Source of the DNA: Psychrobacillus sp. FSL K6-2836 | Lineage (GTDB): Bacteria; Bacillota; Bacilli; Bacillales_A; Planococcaceae | Reading direction: 5' to 3' | Length of the DNA stretch: 64,000 nucleotides | Assembly: GCF_038003085.1 (NCBI RefSeq) | Contig: NZ_JBBOOM010000001.1 | Location: forward strand, 434,001 to 498,000 | Part shown: in pieces, positions 34,587 to 43,783 of the stretch | Position numbering within the stretch: the stretch's first letter is position 1 | How the letters are laid out: each line of letters begins with the position of its first letter | Position numbers and translations under genes: made by a program | Notes under the pieces: generated by a model | Database searches by the model: none | What the model was told of the DNA's origin: nothing | What the model saw: only the letters and a program-made list of their open reading frames with translations

Positions 34587-34830
34587 CTACTCGGAAACTA
34601 CGTATGTTTCTATTTCTACATAAATACTAGTATAAACAATCTCGCGAATAAATCTCGGCTTGAAGCCTACGTAAATTGTATGAACATCCATTAATCGTAA
34701 AGAACTATTTAGTCGAGAAATAGAGATAGCAAGCTCATTATAATCAAATGCTTCTACATCTTCTAAGCTAACTGTCGAAAAATTGAAAGGAAGAACCTGG
34801 TACTTATCACTGAAAATAACATAAAAAAAA
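34587..34830 (-). pseudogene. Possible C-terminal coding remnant
   Basis: Just beyond the Yip1-like gene's stop, a minus-strand frame reads FYVIFSDKYQVLPFNFSTVSLEDVEAFDYNELAISISRLNSSLRLMDVHTIYVGFKPRFIREIVYTSIYVEIE to a stop. It looks protein-like but has no start; the part of the frame above 34841 only shadows the Yip1-like gene. I do not recognise it. Confidence 0.35.
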
Positions 34831-34840
34831 CTTGCATTTA

Positions 34841-35500
34841 TTAGTAAGCGGAAACTCCAATCAAGGAGAAAATAACGATTAATGTAATGATAAATACAAT
34901 CATTCCAATAACAAGTGAAGGAATAATTAATGTAGCAAAACCCTTCCAACTTGAAAATTGATGAACTTCACCAATTGCTTTACTTTGAATAACAATCATC
35001 CAAATCGAAAATGTCGCCGAGACCAAACTTGACACCAAAAACCAAATAATAGCTCCTATTGACATTCCAGATATCATATCCATCACAAATATATCATTCC
35101 GAACAAAAATAGTGGAAAGTATCCAAAATGGAGTCATCCAAAAATTCGCAATCATTGCAACTCCAATAGCTTGAAGCATTTCTTTAAACTTTCCGGTCCC
35201 ACCAAACCATTTTCCAACCCAAGTATAAAGAGCGGCTGCGACGTACAAACCAATTAGACCAAAAATTGGACCTAGCAAAACAATTAAGATTAACAAGAAC
35301 CACCATTGGAGCTCTAAATTCTTACTTAACTCTCCGAACGCACTTATCCCACTTGGTGCTCCTGCGAGAGCCGCAACCATAAGCGAATACTTTAAATCTT
35401 TGTTTTCCAGTACATAGCGAATGGTTCTCCTAGTTGAAAGCCAAATCGAAAAAAATGGATTCAATTTTTCTATTTCTTTATATTGCATTTCCTCTGTCAT
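34841..35500 (-). CDS. Yip1-family membrane protein
   Basis: 219 residues. After a charged N-terminus (NPFFSIWLSTRRTIRYVLE) come about five membrane helices: ~45-60, ~68-95 (LLILIVLLGPIFGLIGLYVAAALYTWVGKW), ~112-130, ~145-170 and ~190-215. The pattern NPxxSIWxxPRxTIRxxL followed by GLIGLYxxAALYxWxGKxFGGxG is that of Bacillus Yip1-domain proteins. The ATG follows GGGAGGG. Function is unknown in bacteria. Confidence 0.75.
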   Translation of the reverse strand: MTEEMQYKEIEKLNPFFSIWLSTRRTIRYVLENKDLKYSLMVAALAGAPSGISAFGELSKNLELQWWFLLILIVLLGPIFGLIGLYVAAALYTWVGKWFGGTGKFKEMLQAIGVAMIANFWMTPFWILSTIFVRNDIFVMDMISGMSIGAIIWFLVSSLVSATFSIWMIVIQSKAIGEVHQFSSWKGFATLIIPSLVIGMIVFIITLIVIFSLIGVSAY

Positions 35501-35695
35501 ATAATCCCTCCCAGAATATTTTTATTTTTCACAAGCACCCCCTTATTAAAGTATGTAGATGAAACAAATTTTAGATATGCTTTACCTTGGAATAGCACCG
35601 ATCCGTTTCTTTTCACCCGCTATATGATACGACTTTGGATCTGCTGCACAAGCCCACGCTAGTTAAAGTAAAACCACTCACAAGCTAATTACATA

Positions 35696-36498
35696 TTAAC
35701 GGATATAAGAAAATATAATTTCTAAATCATCCCAATTTTCACCAATCCATATGTTTTCTTCATTAAATCTTTTTAATGGAGAAGAGTTTTGTACCTTAAT
35801 AGCTCGAACCCATTCTGCCTCTTTCCACTTAGTTAATTTTATTGAGCGTATTAAGTTTTGATTTGTAAGTTTATGATATTCTCGATAACCTTGAACAAAT
35901 GTATAAACTTTATCTATATGTATTTGTCCATTGTCCACACAACACGATAAAATAGGTCTTGATATGTAAAATTCAGGATAAACAAAGTTCATCCTATCAA
36001 AATCATGAATTGCTGAGACACTATTAGCATTAAATAAAATGTTATCTACAAATAAGTCCCAGTGACCCCAACCTTTTTCACAATCTGAAAAAATATCCAA
36101 ATCATTACCTTCCAAAATTTTTCTTTGTATTTCTAAATTAGAAAGTATATTGGTGCATTCAAGTCTATTAGCTTCATCCCATCTCTTATTCCAATTTTTC
36201 AACATACCTTCCTTAGATCGAACATCGCAGTGTATGGTAACTGAACTGTATTATTGGAATTTAAGATTTTATGCATTTCTCCAATTTTTTTACCTAAACT
36301 ATACATTTGTTCTTCGTTTGCTGTTCCCGTCTGAATATTTTTTCCTTCACATAATTCCATCAGAACAAAACACTCACCATAGGAAGACTGTATTACATAT
36401 TTTTCTTTATGTGAGTATATCACAAAATTTGGTAATCTTATATAGCAATTTCCGACTAACAACCGTCTATAACCGTCAATAATCAATTGCGATTGCAA
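35696..36498 (-). pseudogene. Phosphotransferase (APH/choline-kinase-like), truncated and frameshifted
   Basis: The first piece (36498-36199) reads RLPNFVIYSHKEKYVIQSSYGECFVLMELCEGKNI...GKKIGEMHKILN and ends after FDLRK. The second, in another frame, continues LKNWNKRWDEANRLE and has the kinase core GWGHWDLFVDNILFNANSVSAIHDFDR, where HxDLxxxNxLF and the DFD metal site are the APH-type catalytic and magnesium motifs. A frameshift lies near 36200, and the N-terminal lobe is cut and joined to an XhlA-like fragment at about 36490. Substrate unknown; not functional. Confidence 0.65.
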
Positions 36499-36772
36499 AC
36501 CTCAGTGTTGATAAGGTATTCCATTTTAACATTTTAAACTCATGGGTCTGCGTTGTTAGAGTAGACTGTATACCTAAAGCACTTTCCACAATGACAAATA
36601 GTTTTTCAGTTTGTTCTTTTATCGTGGTTCTAGTATCCCTGTTTTCTGTTAAAATTGTATTTTCTAATTTCATGGATTGGTCTTCCAAACGCTTCAAGCG
36701 TTCTTCATGCTCTCTATCCACTCTCTCTAAGTCACTGATACGATCTTCATGATTTTGTACTGTTTCGAACAT
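36476..36772 (-). pseudogene. XhlA-like phage lysis protein, C-terminus lost
   Basis: Start at the ATG at 36772, nine bases after AAGGAGG; an ATG at 36796 is an alternative. The product MFETVQNHEDRISDLERVDREHEERLKRLEDQSMKLENTILTENRDTRTTIKEQTEKLF is a coiled coil, as in XhlA-like proteins that carry a C-terminal membrane helix. Here the helix is missing: after KWNTLSTLRFAIAI the frame ends at the junction with the phosphotransferase remnant. It is a second decayed lysis relic in the window. Confidence 0.6.
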
Positions 36773-36935
36773 TGACGAGTTGCCTCCTTTTGGCATCCTC
36801 TCACCCCTTTTTTGATACATAAGAAGAGCACCCCTTTGGATGCTCCTCTGTCTTGATTATTTAATTTTGATACGACGCATAATGCTCCAACAACGACTTA
36901 AAATAGAACGTCATTATCTAATAGTGGTTTAATAA

Positions 36936-37415
36936 TTATTTTATTGAAAGTCTCATGGTAATCTCTTCACCTATACGTCCAATTTGCCTCTCATTTGTAT
37001 CTTCAAACCCTACTTTTAAATATAAGTTTTGGGCTGGTATATTTTCTTTATCTACTACTAAAACAACTTCGTCACATTTAGGAAATTCTGACTTAACAAA
37101 CTCAGTCAATAGTGACATTCCTTTTTTTGCGTAGCCTTTTCCTTGCGCTGCATGATTAATTGATAGAGCAGTTAATAACAAAGCGTTCAGATTAGCGGAG
37201 TATTTCTTTACACGTTCATTTGAATTTAATAGAAAGAAACCAACAGGTGTATTATCACTTAAAATAACTATACGATGCTGTCCATCAGTAGCATCCACAA
37301 ATTTGGTTGGCAATGCAGAAAATTGTTTTTGTTCATCTGTAAGTACAAAAGAGTTCAATCCTGTCAAATACTCACTTGAAAAAGGCTTAAGTTCAACAGC
37401 GTTAATATTTTCCAT
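36936..37415 (-). CDS. GNAT-family N-acetyltransferase
   Basis: 159 residues from the ATG at 37415, nine bases after GGGGAA. The acetyl-CoA loop is HAAQGKGYAKKGMSLL (Q/R-x-x-G-x-G/A) at ~92-107, followed by EVVLVVDKENIPAQNLYLKVGFEDT, the motif-B helix and strand of GNAT enzymes. The substrate is unknown. It stands alone, with a weak hairpin at 36827-36851 after it. Confidence 0.85.
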   Translation of the reverse strand: MENINAVELKPFSSEYLTGLNSFVLTDEQKQFSALPTKFVDATDGQHRIVILSDNTPVGFFLLNSNERVKKYSANLNALLLTALSINHAAQGKGYAKKGMSLLTEFVKSEFPKCDEVVLVVDKENIPAQNLYLKVGFEDTNERQIGRIGEEITMRLSIK

Positions 37416-37577
37416 AATGCAATTCCCCATTCATGTCATCCATTCATTTTAAATTTAGAGTAAATATATATCTAAAAATAATTATGTTTCCTCCTGCAAA
37501 TTAGTTACTATAAATAAAAGGTATTGAAACATAAAAAATAACGCTAGCTTATGCTGCATTTAAGGTTCCTTACATAA

Positions 37578-37602
37578 AAAGAACGTCCATTTGAACGTTC
37601 TT
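37578..37602. terminator. Hairpin in the 37416-38009 gap
   Basis: AAAGAACGT and ACGTTCTTT pair perfectly around CCATTTGA-type loop, with AAAA before and TT after. It lies outside any operon I can assign. Confidence 0.5.
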
Positions 37603-37650
37603 TCCAAAGATCCCACAAACTCCTCCATTCTTCTATTAGCTTCCTCCTCT

Positions 37651-37710
37651 GACTCACTCACTGTAAGATAGTTTTCATATGATTCACTCACTGTAAGATA
37701 GTTTTCATAT
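37651..37710. repeat. Two tandem 30-bp repeats
   Basis: 37651-37680 and 37681-37710 are the same 30-base unit except for one C/T difference at position 3 of the unit (core TCACTCACTGTAAGATAG). It lies 300 bases before the TetR-type gene, in an otherwise gene-free stretch. Confidence 0.85.
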
Positions 37711-38009
37711 AGTTAATTCCTTTGATAAGGAAAAATTACTCTGACTTCATTTCGACATAAGTAATTGTCTTTTTTATGGTTACTATGCATAATTGTAATA
37801 ACGAAGTATTATTTTTGAGAATGATACAAGACTTCGACTAGTCAAAGTTAATGAGGTAAATTATGTAAAGCAGCTAATAAACAGTTTTTCTTAATTAATA
37901 TAAAAGGGTTCTTCGTGATGTAATTGAAAAGTTGTGTAGTGATGTGGGATTTTAAAAACGATAACGAAAGTTTCAAAAACATAATCTAATTGTAAAGGGA
38001 TAGAAATTG

Positions 38010-38666
38010 ATGACAAGACTAAAAAAAGATCCGCGTGTAATTAGAACTAGAAGGTTACTAAAGCAGGCATTAATTGAACTAATGGAAGAACAAGCCTTTG
38101 AGGAAATTAAGGTACAGGATATTTCTAACCGAGCTACAGTAAAACGTGTGACCTTTTATCTTCACTATAAAGATAAGAATGAGCTTCTGATACAATGTAT
38201 TGATGAAATTTTAAGTGATTTACGTGAGAAAGTAAATGTCCAAGTGTCACTTTTAGATAACTTCGATTATTTAGAAGAAGACCCTCATCCAAGTTTTGTT
38301 CAATTATTTCACCAAATTGCAGAAAATTTTGCTTTTTATAAAGCCTTACTTGTTACTAACCGCGTTCCATATTTAGCTTCGGGACTTTTAGAAATTATAC
38401 ATGAGTTTGTTTCTGAAGGGATCAATCAAATCGAACCTAGTGAGCAAAACCTTACCGCTAATAGAGATTTAATAATCAAATATGTGGAATCTGCCTTTTT
38501 GGAGGTTATTATTTGGTGGATTAAAAATAACTTGCATTATTCTGAACGTGAAATGGCTTTTCAATTAATGAATTTGTCTATTAAAGGTCCTTACAAAAAT
38601 AACCCTCTGAAGAAAAGAGATGAATCGCTCGCTGAAAACGAGTTAAATAAAAAGCCGCTCAACTAA
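38010..38666 (+). CDS. TetR/AcrR family transcriptional regulator
   Basis: 218 residues from the ATG at 38010, about nine bases after AAAGGGA. The HTH is RTRRLLKQALIELMEEQAFEEIKVQDISNRATVKRVTFYLHYKDKNELL at ~12-60, with the TetR recognition helix VKRVTFYLHY. The C-terminal half (PSFVQLFHQIAENFAFYKALL, then IIKYVESAFLEVIIWWIKNN) matches the TetR_C type found in DhaS-like regulators. The divergent/convergent neighbour at 38769 is an SDR dehydrogenase, which may be its target, but no operator was identified. Confidence 0.9.
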   Translation: MTRLKKDPRVIRTRRLLKQALIELMEEQAFEEIKVQDISNRATVKRVTFYLHYKDKNELLIQCIDEILSDLREKVNVQVSLLDNFDYLEEDPHPSFVQLFHQIAENFAFYKALLVTNRVPYLASGLLEIIHEFVSEGINQIEPSEQNLTANRDLIIKYVESAFLEVIIWWIKNNLHYSEREMAFQLMNLSIKGPYKNNPLKKRDESLAENELNKKPLN

Positions 38667-38768
38667 ATGATCGACTTTTTATTTGAAGTTTAGTTCAAAA
38701 AATAGTTATGTTTTTCTAAACTTTTTTCTTTATAGCACATGTGGCAGCCTTTCCTTAATGCCCTAATA

Positions 38769-39518
38769 TTAAATGGCTGTCCAACCGCCATCAATAACTA
38801 GCTCAGATCCGGTCATGAAACGTGATTCATCAGATGCAAGGAATAGTACTCCGTAAGCAACATCTTCGGGTTTTCCGAAATAAGGAAGCTGAGTGAAAGT
38901 TTGATAGAATGGTAATGCCTGCTCAAATGAATCAGCAGTCATAGGTGTTTCAATAATACCAGGGTGAACAGAATTCACTCTTATTTTGTCTTTTCCATAT
39001 TCTACAGCAGTTGATTTAGATAAAGAGCGTAATGCCCCTTTTGCAGCAGTATATGGACTTGATCCAGCCATACCCACTATCCCACCTATAGATGAAATAT
39101 TAATCAAAGACCCACCACCGGCTTTTTGCATCTCTGGAATGACATACTTCATCCCAAGTACACAGCCATTTAAATTAATATCCATAACTTTATTCCATTC
39201 ATCCATTTCCATTTGAGTCATCGTTTTTGGACTAGCTACTCCAGCATTATTGACTAGTACATCTACCTTACCGTAATGGTTTATAGCTTCTTGAATAACA
39301 TTTTTCCATTCTTCCTCAGATGTAACATTATGTTTTAATCCAATTGCATCTCCGCCATTTGCTTTAATTTCACTAATTACCTCTTTTAACAAATCATCTT
39401 GAATATCTGTTGCGACTACTTTTGCTCCTTCATATGCGAAAAGCTTTGCTTCTGAAGCTCCCATCCCTAGTGCTGCTCCAGTGATGATTGCTACTTTACC
39501 TGTTAAACGTCCCATCAT
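38769..39518 (-). CDS. Short-chain dehydrogenase/reductase
   Basis: 249 residues from the ATG at 39518, six bases after AAGGGTG. The glycine-rich NAD(P) loop is TGAALGMGASEAKLF (~12-26), the cofactor-stabilising NNAG lies at ~90, and the catalytic Ser-Tyr-Lys is ISSIGGIVGMAGSSPYTAAKGAL (~140-162). The C-terminus LASDESRFMTGSELVIDGGWTA is typical of classical SDRs of the 3-alpha/20-beta-hydroxysteroid or glucose dehydrogenase type. An Asp in VVATDIQ at the end of strand 2 suggests NAD rather than NADP. The substrate is unknown. Confidence 0.9.
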   Translation of the reverse strand: MMGRLTGKVAIITGAALGMGASEAKLFAYEGAKVVATDIQDDLLKEVISEIKANGGDAIGLKHNVTSEEEWKNVIQEAINHYGKVDVLVNNAGVASPKTMTQMEMDEWNKVMDINLNGCVLGMKYVIPEMQKAGGGSLINISSIGGIVGMAGSSPYTAAKGALRSLSKSTAVEYGKDKIRVNSVHPGIIETPMTADSFEQALPFYQTFTQLPYFGKPEDVAYGVLFLASDESRFMTGSELVIDGGWTAI

Positions 39519-39826
39519 AATCACCCTTTTCAAAAAATTAAATATCTTTCTCTGACTTTCAAAAAATAGCTTCTACAAAAATATTTCATGTATACCTAGG
39601 ATGTTTATATTATACACTAAATATATTTATATTGTGAAGTTATTAACACCATGTTAATTAAATGTTTATTTGGAACATGATAAGAGATGTTTATAAATGC
39701 TTATTCAAACTAACTCACAAGTGGGTATGTGGTTTCTCCTATCTTCGCTGATGCTATATTAAACAACAGGCTCTAACTGAAGATAACACCTAAGAAGGTT
39801 TACACTTTAAACCTGGTATACAAAAA
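39519..39826. other. Gene-free region upstream of the SDR gene
   Basis: AT-rich with several TGTTTAT-like words between 39600 and 39700 that could include the SDR promoter and an operator, but no clear dyad. No coding remnant was recognised. Confidence 0.3.
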
Positions 39827-39865
39827 ATAATCCATTATGAACAAAGATTGATCATAATGGATTAT
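39827..39865. terminator. Hairpin with ACAAAGATTG loop, copy 1
   Basis: ATAATCCATTATGA and TCATAATGGATTAT (14 bp, perfect) enclose ACAAAGATTGA. A different stem at 40874-40911 encloses nearly the same loop. Confidence 0.6.
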
Positions 39866-39869
39866 CTCA

Positions 39870-39965
39870 TTGTGATTCAGTATATAGACCGAATTCTTTG
39901 GCGAACTCCTCTCCAGGTGAACATCTCCAATTACCACTTTCATCAGCACTCGTTAATTGAGTAAA
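39870..39965 (-). pseudogene. C-terminal fragment of an unknown gene
   Basis: The minus strand reads LTSADESGNWRCSPGEEFAKEFGLYTESQ and a stop, immediately before the 39827-39865 hairpin, which would have been its terminator. Nothing upstream in frame continues it. Confidence 0.4.
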
Positions 39966-40024
39966 AAATTATAATTAAAGTTTAAAATTGAATTACAATG
40001 TGTTTTCCTAAAGGAGTACCACCA

Positions 40025-40420
40025 TTTGTCATAGTCTAGATTTATCTTCATAAAATCGATATGCATCACTTCTTTGTAAAACCGATTCTATAGCTATATA
40101 CTCTGCCCCATTTTCATTAAACCGATTATGTATGTATTTTAACAATTTCTCTTCATATCCAAATTTGTGCGATGAAACACATCAGTTACTAAATCGTAAA
40201 TAAAAGTATGATGGATTATTATAAAAGTTAATTCTCCAACTTAATCCTACCAATGAAACTATTTCATCTTCAACATACATTGCATAAGCTTGTACTCATC
40301 TTTACTAATATTTTGAAGTAATTCTATGTATGTTTCTTTTGTTAAATCAGTTCGTAATTGTTTCATAATAGGAAAAGCTTCTATCCACTGCTACGTATAT
40401 GTTAACTCGAGTATAGTTGA
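40025..40420 (-). pseudogene. GNAT acetyltransferase relic 1
   Basis: Broken minus-strand frames read MYVEDEIVSLVGLSWRINFYNNPSYFYLR, then a stop, then KFGYEEKLLKYIHNRFNENGAEYIAIESVLQRSDAYRFYEDKSRL. The last block (…A-x-x-FYxxxG-like) is the end of a GNAT domain. At least one stop and one frameshift interrupt it. Confidence 0.5.
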
Positions 40421-40424
40421 AATT

Positions 40425-40815
40425 CGTTTAAGAAATGTTGTTTAATGTCTGCCCCTTCTCTAATAATGCTGTATATTACTGTATGACGAATCTTCCCTTC
40501 TTTTAGAAACATGTGATTTCATAAATAACCTTCTTTTGCTGCACCTAATCGTTCCATTGCTCTTTGTGATCGAAAAAATCATGTCCTGTCTTAATTTGTA
40601 CTCGATTCAGTTCTATTTCTTCAAAACAGGATTGTAATAATAGATATTTACATTTTGTGGGTACTAAGGCTAGCGAAGAAGCTCGATGAACTTTGTAGCC
40701 ATATAGCCATCCGTTAGTCTGATCCCACGACCACGGTGCATCACAGACGGCATTCTTTATATTTTTAATTCCTTCAGCAAGTGGCCATCGAATCCTTCCA
40801 CAAAGTTATGCAATT
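40425..40815 (-). pseudogene. GNAT (RimJ/RimL-like) acetyltransferase relic 2
   Basis: Degraded minus-strand sequence ends with FFRSQRAMERLGAAKEGYLxNHMFLKEGKIRHTVIYSIIREG. SQRAxERLGAxxEGxLRxHxxxxDGxxRDTVxYSI is the signature C-terminal half of RimL-like acetyltransferases. Five or more stops and shifts lie upstream. Confidence 0.7.
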
Positions 40816-40873
40816 GATGGTTGGAATACAGTTTGTTCAAAAAGTTTCTATAAACGTTTGAGCTATAAATGAA

Positions 40874-40911
40874 AAGAACTCATTAACAAAGATTGATTAA
40901 AATGAGTTCTT
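40874..40911. terminator. Hairpin with ACAAAGATTG loop, copy 2
   Basis: AAGAACTCATT and AATGAGTTCTT (11 bp, perfect) enclose AACAAAGATTGATTAA. The loop shares ACAAAGATTGAT with the hairpin at 39827-39865, although the stems differ. Confidence 0.6.
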
Positions 40912-41020
40912 CTTCTATTTACAACATTGGAATTTTAGCTTCGGAATTCATTTTACACTTGAGAGTTAGGATAATTCATAGTAAAATCAGTAAAGTGATC
41001 ACTCTAAAACTTTATAGGAA

Positions 41021-41084
41021 CTGTATAACCTCTAGAATATGGCTAGAGGGTGTCTACCAGGAACCTTAATAATCCTGATTACAG
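41021..41084 (+). promoter_or_regulatory. Adenine riboswitch aptamer
   Basis: The purine-aptamer pattern is complete. P1 is CTGTA/TACAG (41021-41025/41080-41084). P2 is CCTCTAG/CTAGAGG with loop AATATGG. The core reads TATAA and GTCTACC, and P3 is AGGA/TCCT. The specificity base before the P1 3' strand is T (41079), as in adenine-sensing aptamers; guanine sensors have C. It controls the purine efflux gene downstream, like pbuE of Bacillus subtilis. Confidence 0.9.
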
Positions 41085-41122
41085 AAAATGAATTTCTTCA
41101 TTTTTTGTAGTCAGGATTATTT
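41068..41122 (+). terminator. Riboswitch expression-platform terminator
   Basis: 41068-41092 pairs with 41098-41122 (AATAATCCTGA on the left, TCAGGATTATT on the right) and uses the P3 and P1 3' strands of the aptamer. Adenine binding should therefore block terminator formation and switch the gene on. The following T-tract is short (TTGTGTTTT). Confidence 0.8.
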
Positions 41123-41191
41123 GTGTTTTCTGTAAAGGATCTTCAGAGCCATTTCTTTTTATTTCAACTAAGAAAGGATATGAAACAGAAT

Positions 41192-42361
41192 ATGAATTTG
41201 AAAGTTTTTATATTAGCATTATCGATTGTTGCAGTTGGATTGGTTGAATTAATCGTTGGTGGGATATTGCCGACAATCGCCGACGATTTCAATATTTCAT
41301 TAAGTACTGCTGGGCAACTTATTACGGTGTTTGCACTTATTTATGCCATTGCCGGTCCTGTTCTACTGGTATTGACCAGCAATATCGAACGCAAGAAGTT
41401 GTATCTTTCTTCCTTGTTTGTTTTTTTCATCGGAAATGTAATGACGTATTTTAGTCCAAACTTTACCTTTATGATGATAGCTAGGGTGTTGACGGCAACT
41501 AGTACAGCACTTGTCGTTGTCCTTTCTTTAACCATTGCTGTTAAAATTGTTGCTCCAGCCCACCAAGCAAAAGCTTTGGGCCTCATTTATATGGGTATTA
41601 GTTCTTCACTAGTGTTAGGTGTACCATTGGGAATCCTGATTTCCAACATGTTTGGATGGCGCATAATATTTCTTGGAATTGCTGTATTATCAATCGGTTC
41701 GATGGCACTTATTTCACGATTTTTGGTGCGCATTCCTGGAGAAAGAACCATTCCACTTTCACAACAATTAAAGGCTTTAGGAAGTGGGAAAATAATCAGT
41801 GCCCATCTAGCTACCATGTTTATGCTAGCAGGACATTATACTATTTATGCCTATTTTACACCATTCTTAGAAACGAATCTTCATCTAAATTCCAACTGGA
41901 TTAGTATCTGCTATTTTGTATTTGGAATTGCAGCTGTAAGTGGTGGAGCATTCGGGGGAACACTTTCTGATTGGATTGGTGCTCCCAAAAGTATCATCAT
42001 CGTTATCAGTGCATTTGCTGTTGTATTGTGTTTATTGCCATTTACAACTTCTTCACTCTTCTTATTCATCCCAACGATGATGGTTTGGGGAGCATTGAGT
42101 TGGAGCTTGGCACCACCGCAGCAAAGCTATTTGATACAAATCGATCCAGCTACGTCTTCTATACAGCAAAGCTTTAATAATTCCGCATTGCAAATTGGTA
42201 TTTCGCTTGGGTCAGCAATTGGAGGCCTTGTGTTAAACCAAACTGGCTCGATTTCCAGCACAGCTTGGTTTGGTAGCGGCATTGTCATTATTTCGTTATT
42301 ATGCGCTGTCTTTTCTTTTACGAGACCGATCATATCAAGAGAACAAAAGGCTGCGGTCTAA
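41192..42361 (+). CDS. pbuE: Purine efflux transporter PbuE (MFS)
   Basis: 389 residues. I start at the ATG at 41192 because [33 protein letters not shown] aligns with the known PbuE start; AAAGGA lies 13 bases upstream and an ATG at 41180 is too close to it. About twelve membrane helices are visible, with MFS loop motifs [10 protein letters not shown] (2-3 loop) and [14 protein letters not shown]. PbuE exports hypoxanthine and adenine analogues. Preceding control by an adenine riboswitch supports the assignment strongly. It ends at a good terminator and is monocistronic. Confidence 0.9.
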   Translation: MNLKVFILALSIVAVGLVELIVGGILPTIADDFNISLSTAGQLITVFALIYAIAGPVLLVLTSNIERKKLYLSSLFVFFIGNVMTYFSPNFTFMMIARVLTATSTALVVVLSLTIAVKIVAPAHQAKALGLIYMGISSSLVLGVPLGILISNMFGWRIIFLGIAVLSIGSMALISRFLVRIPGERTIPLSQQLKALGSGKIISAHLATMFMLAGHYTIYAYFTPFLETNLHLNSNWISICYFVFGIAAVSGGAFGGTLSDWIGAPKSIIIVISAFAVVLCLLPFTTSSLFLFIPTMMVWGALSWSLAPPQQSYLIQIDPATSSIQQSFNNSALQIGISLGSAIGGLVLNQTGSISSTAWFGSGIVIISLLCAVFSFTRPIISREQKAAV

Positions 42362-42370
42362 ATCCCAAGG

Positions 42371-42408
42371 GGTTAAAAGTTGGCGATTGTATAAGCTAAC
42401 TTTTAACC
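42371..42408 (+). terminator. Terminator of pbuE
   Basis: GGTTAAAAGTT and AACTTTTAACC pair perfectly around 16 bases and are followed by TTTTTAT, ten bases after the stop codon. Confidence 0.85.
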
Positions 42409-42849
42409 TTTTTATGATCTTTCGAATGGTTCATATCCCTATTCCTCTAATTATTTAACAAAGGGATAATATTAATCTATATTAAAAACAATGGCTTTTT
42501 TATTTGCAATGAAGTCAGGCTTTGAAAATGATTAAAAATCAAACTTTATTTTTAACCTACTATTAATAGTTTCATAATTTCTTATGATATCTCTCGCACC
42601 AAGTCACAATTTTAAAATTTGCAAATCTCTCCCAAAATTATATTTGTTTTTAATGGTATTCCTCATACGCGTGGTTAAATGCTCTTAAAATCGAAATAAA
42701 TAGCTTTTGAGCAATCGTGGTCTTTAAATCAACATGAATATTCTGAAGGCTAAGCCTTTAAAAAAACTATTACTGATGCTCTTTTATTCTGCAATTTTAT
42801 AGATTTTAAACGTTTTTTAATTTTCATGGGAGTTTAATAAGAACTATCC
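42409..42849. other. Gene-free region between pbuE and the lipoprotein
   Basis: Very AT-rich (many AAAATT words). No open frame with a ribosome site, no hairpin and no remnant that I can support. Confidence 0.35.
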
Positions 42850-43256
42850 TTATTCAGGATATTTTGAAGTGTAATACTCCACACCTTCTTCATCAACTAT
42901 AATTCGGTCTCCAATTTTTTTAAACTCTAATGACAAACTATCTTCCGCAGTAATATAATATCTATCTTTTTTTGTTCTAATTTTTACATTCTTATAGATT
43001 TTTTGAAGAGGGTTTTCAGTAGAATCCTCTGATTCAAAAATTTCATCTATACTTGTTTTTTTTCGTTATGATCATAAGTAGTAAAAATCAGTAGTTCTTC
43101 ACCATGAATTGCAATAATCTGTGAATATTTATTTTTAAACCCACTATCTTCAAAATCACTTGGTTTTGCTTCGTATTGAATAACATCTTCCGAACACGCT
43201 GCCAATAAAAAAATAAACGCAACGCTTTTAAATAATAGACCCCTCTTTTTCAACAC
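42850..43256 (-). pseudogene. Small lipoprotein, frameshifted in an A-run
   Basis: A GTG or TTG start follows GAGGAG. The first frame reads LKKRGLLFKSVAFIFLLAACSEDVIQYEAKPSDFEDSGFKNKYSQIIAIHGEELLIFTTYDHNEKK and has a clear lipobox (LLAAC). In a run of eight A near 43060 the frame shifts; the continuing frame reads TSIDEIFESEDSTENPLQKIYKNVKIRTKKDRYYITAEDSLSLEFKKIGDRIIVDEEGVEYYTSKYPE and stops at 42850. One base restores a ~135-residue lipoprotein. It could be a sequencing error, slippage or a true pseudogene. Family not recognised. Confidence 0.65.
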
Positions 43257-43429
43257 GATTTCTCCTCTCAACTAGTATTGCTATTTATTTTTACGTATTA
43301 AAAACAAAATAGTTCCATTTTTTACAATATTTCCAGCAATCTTTCTTAAATTATACTGCGGCTCTAGTTTAAGCATAACATTTCACAATGTATATCTGAG
43401 AACAGCTTAATGTTTTGGACATAAAAATA

Positions 43430-43448
43430 GACCATCAAAATGATGGTC
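43430..43448. terminator. Short hairpin GACCATCA/TGATGGTC
   Basis: An 8-bp perfect stem around AAA, with AAAAATA before it; a probable terminator for the minus-strand membrane-protein gene 43502-43783. Confidence 0.55.
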
Positions 43449-43501
43449 ATATTTCGCTAAAGCACGCAGTTAGTTGAAGAACAAATGTTGTAGTTTGATA
43501 G

Positions 43502-43783
43502 TTATACATCTGATTTTTGGTTATTACTTTTTAATTTTATAAACTTAATAATGAATAGAATTATTACTAAAATCATAAGAAACTGTCCTAAATGGAGTAA
43601 CCCTGTTCCTAAGGGATAGTTTATTGCATATTCTTTTTGATATTCCAATAGTTCTTTATTACTTATAAGATTGATATCTTGTAAAGGGATAAGGATGGTT
43701 TGTAATATAAATCCAATTACTATTAAACAAATTGATATAAAAATTATGCTAAAAAGTGTTATCTTATTGAACAAAAATCCCAT
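43502..43783 (-). CDS. Small two-helix membrane protein
   Basis: 93 residues: helix 1 ~8-32 (TLFSIIFISICLIVIGFILQTILI), a 30-residue external loop (DINLISNKELLEYQKEYAINYP), helix 2 ~62-82 (LLHLGQFLMILVIILFIIKFI) and a lysine-rich tail. The ATG follows a GAGGTGA-like site. Not recognised. Confidence 0.6.
   Translation of the reverse strand: MGFLFNKITLFSIIFISICLIVIGFILQTILIPLQDINLISNKELLEYQKEYAINYPLGTGLLHLGQFLMILVIILFIIKFIKLKSNNQKSDV

Noticed and set aside
36827-36851. Terminator for the acetyltransferase gene
   Set aside because: A GAGCA/TGCTC hairpin is present but has no T-run on the minus strand, so I mention it only in passing.
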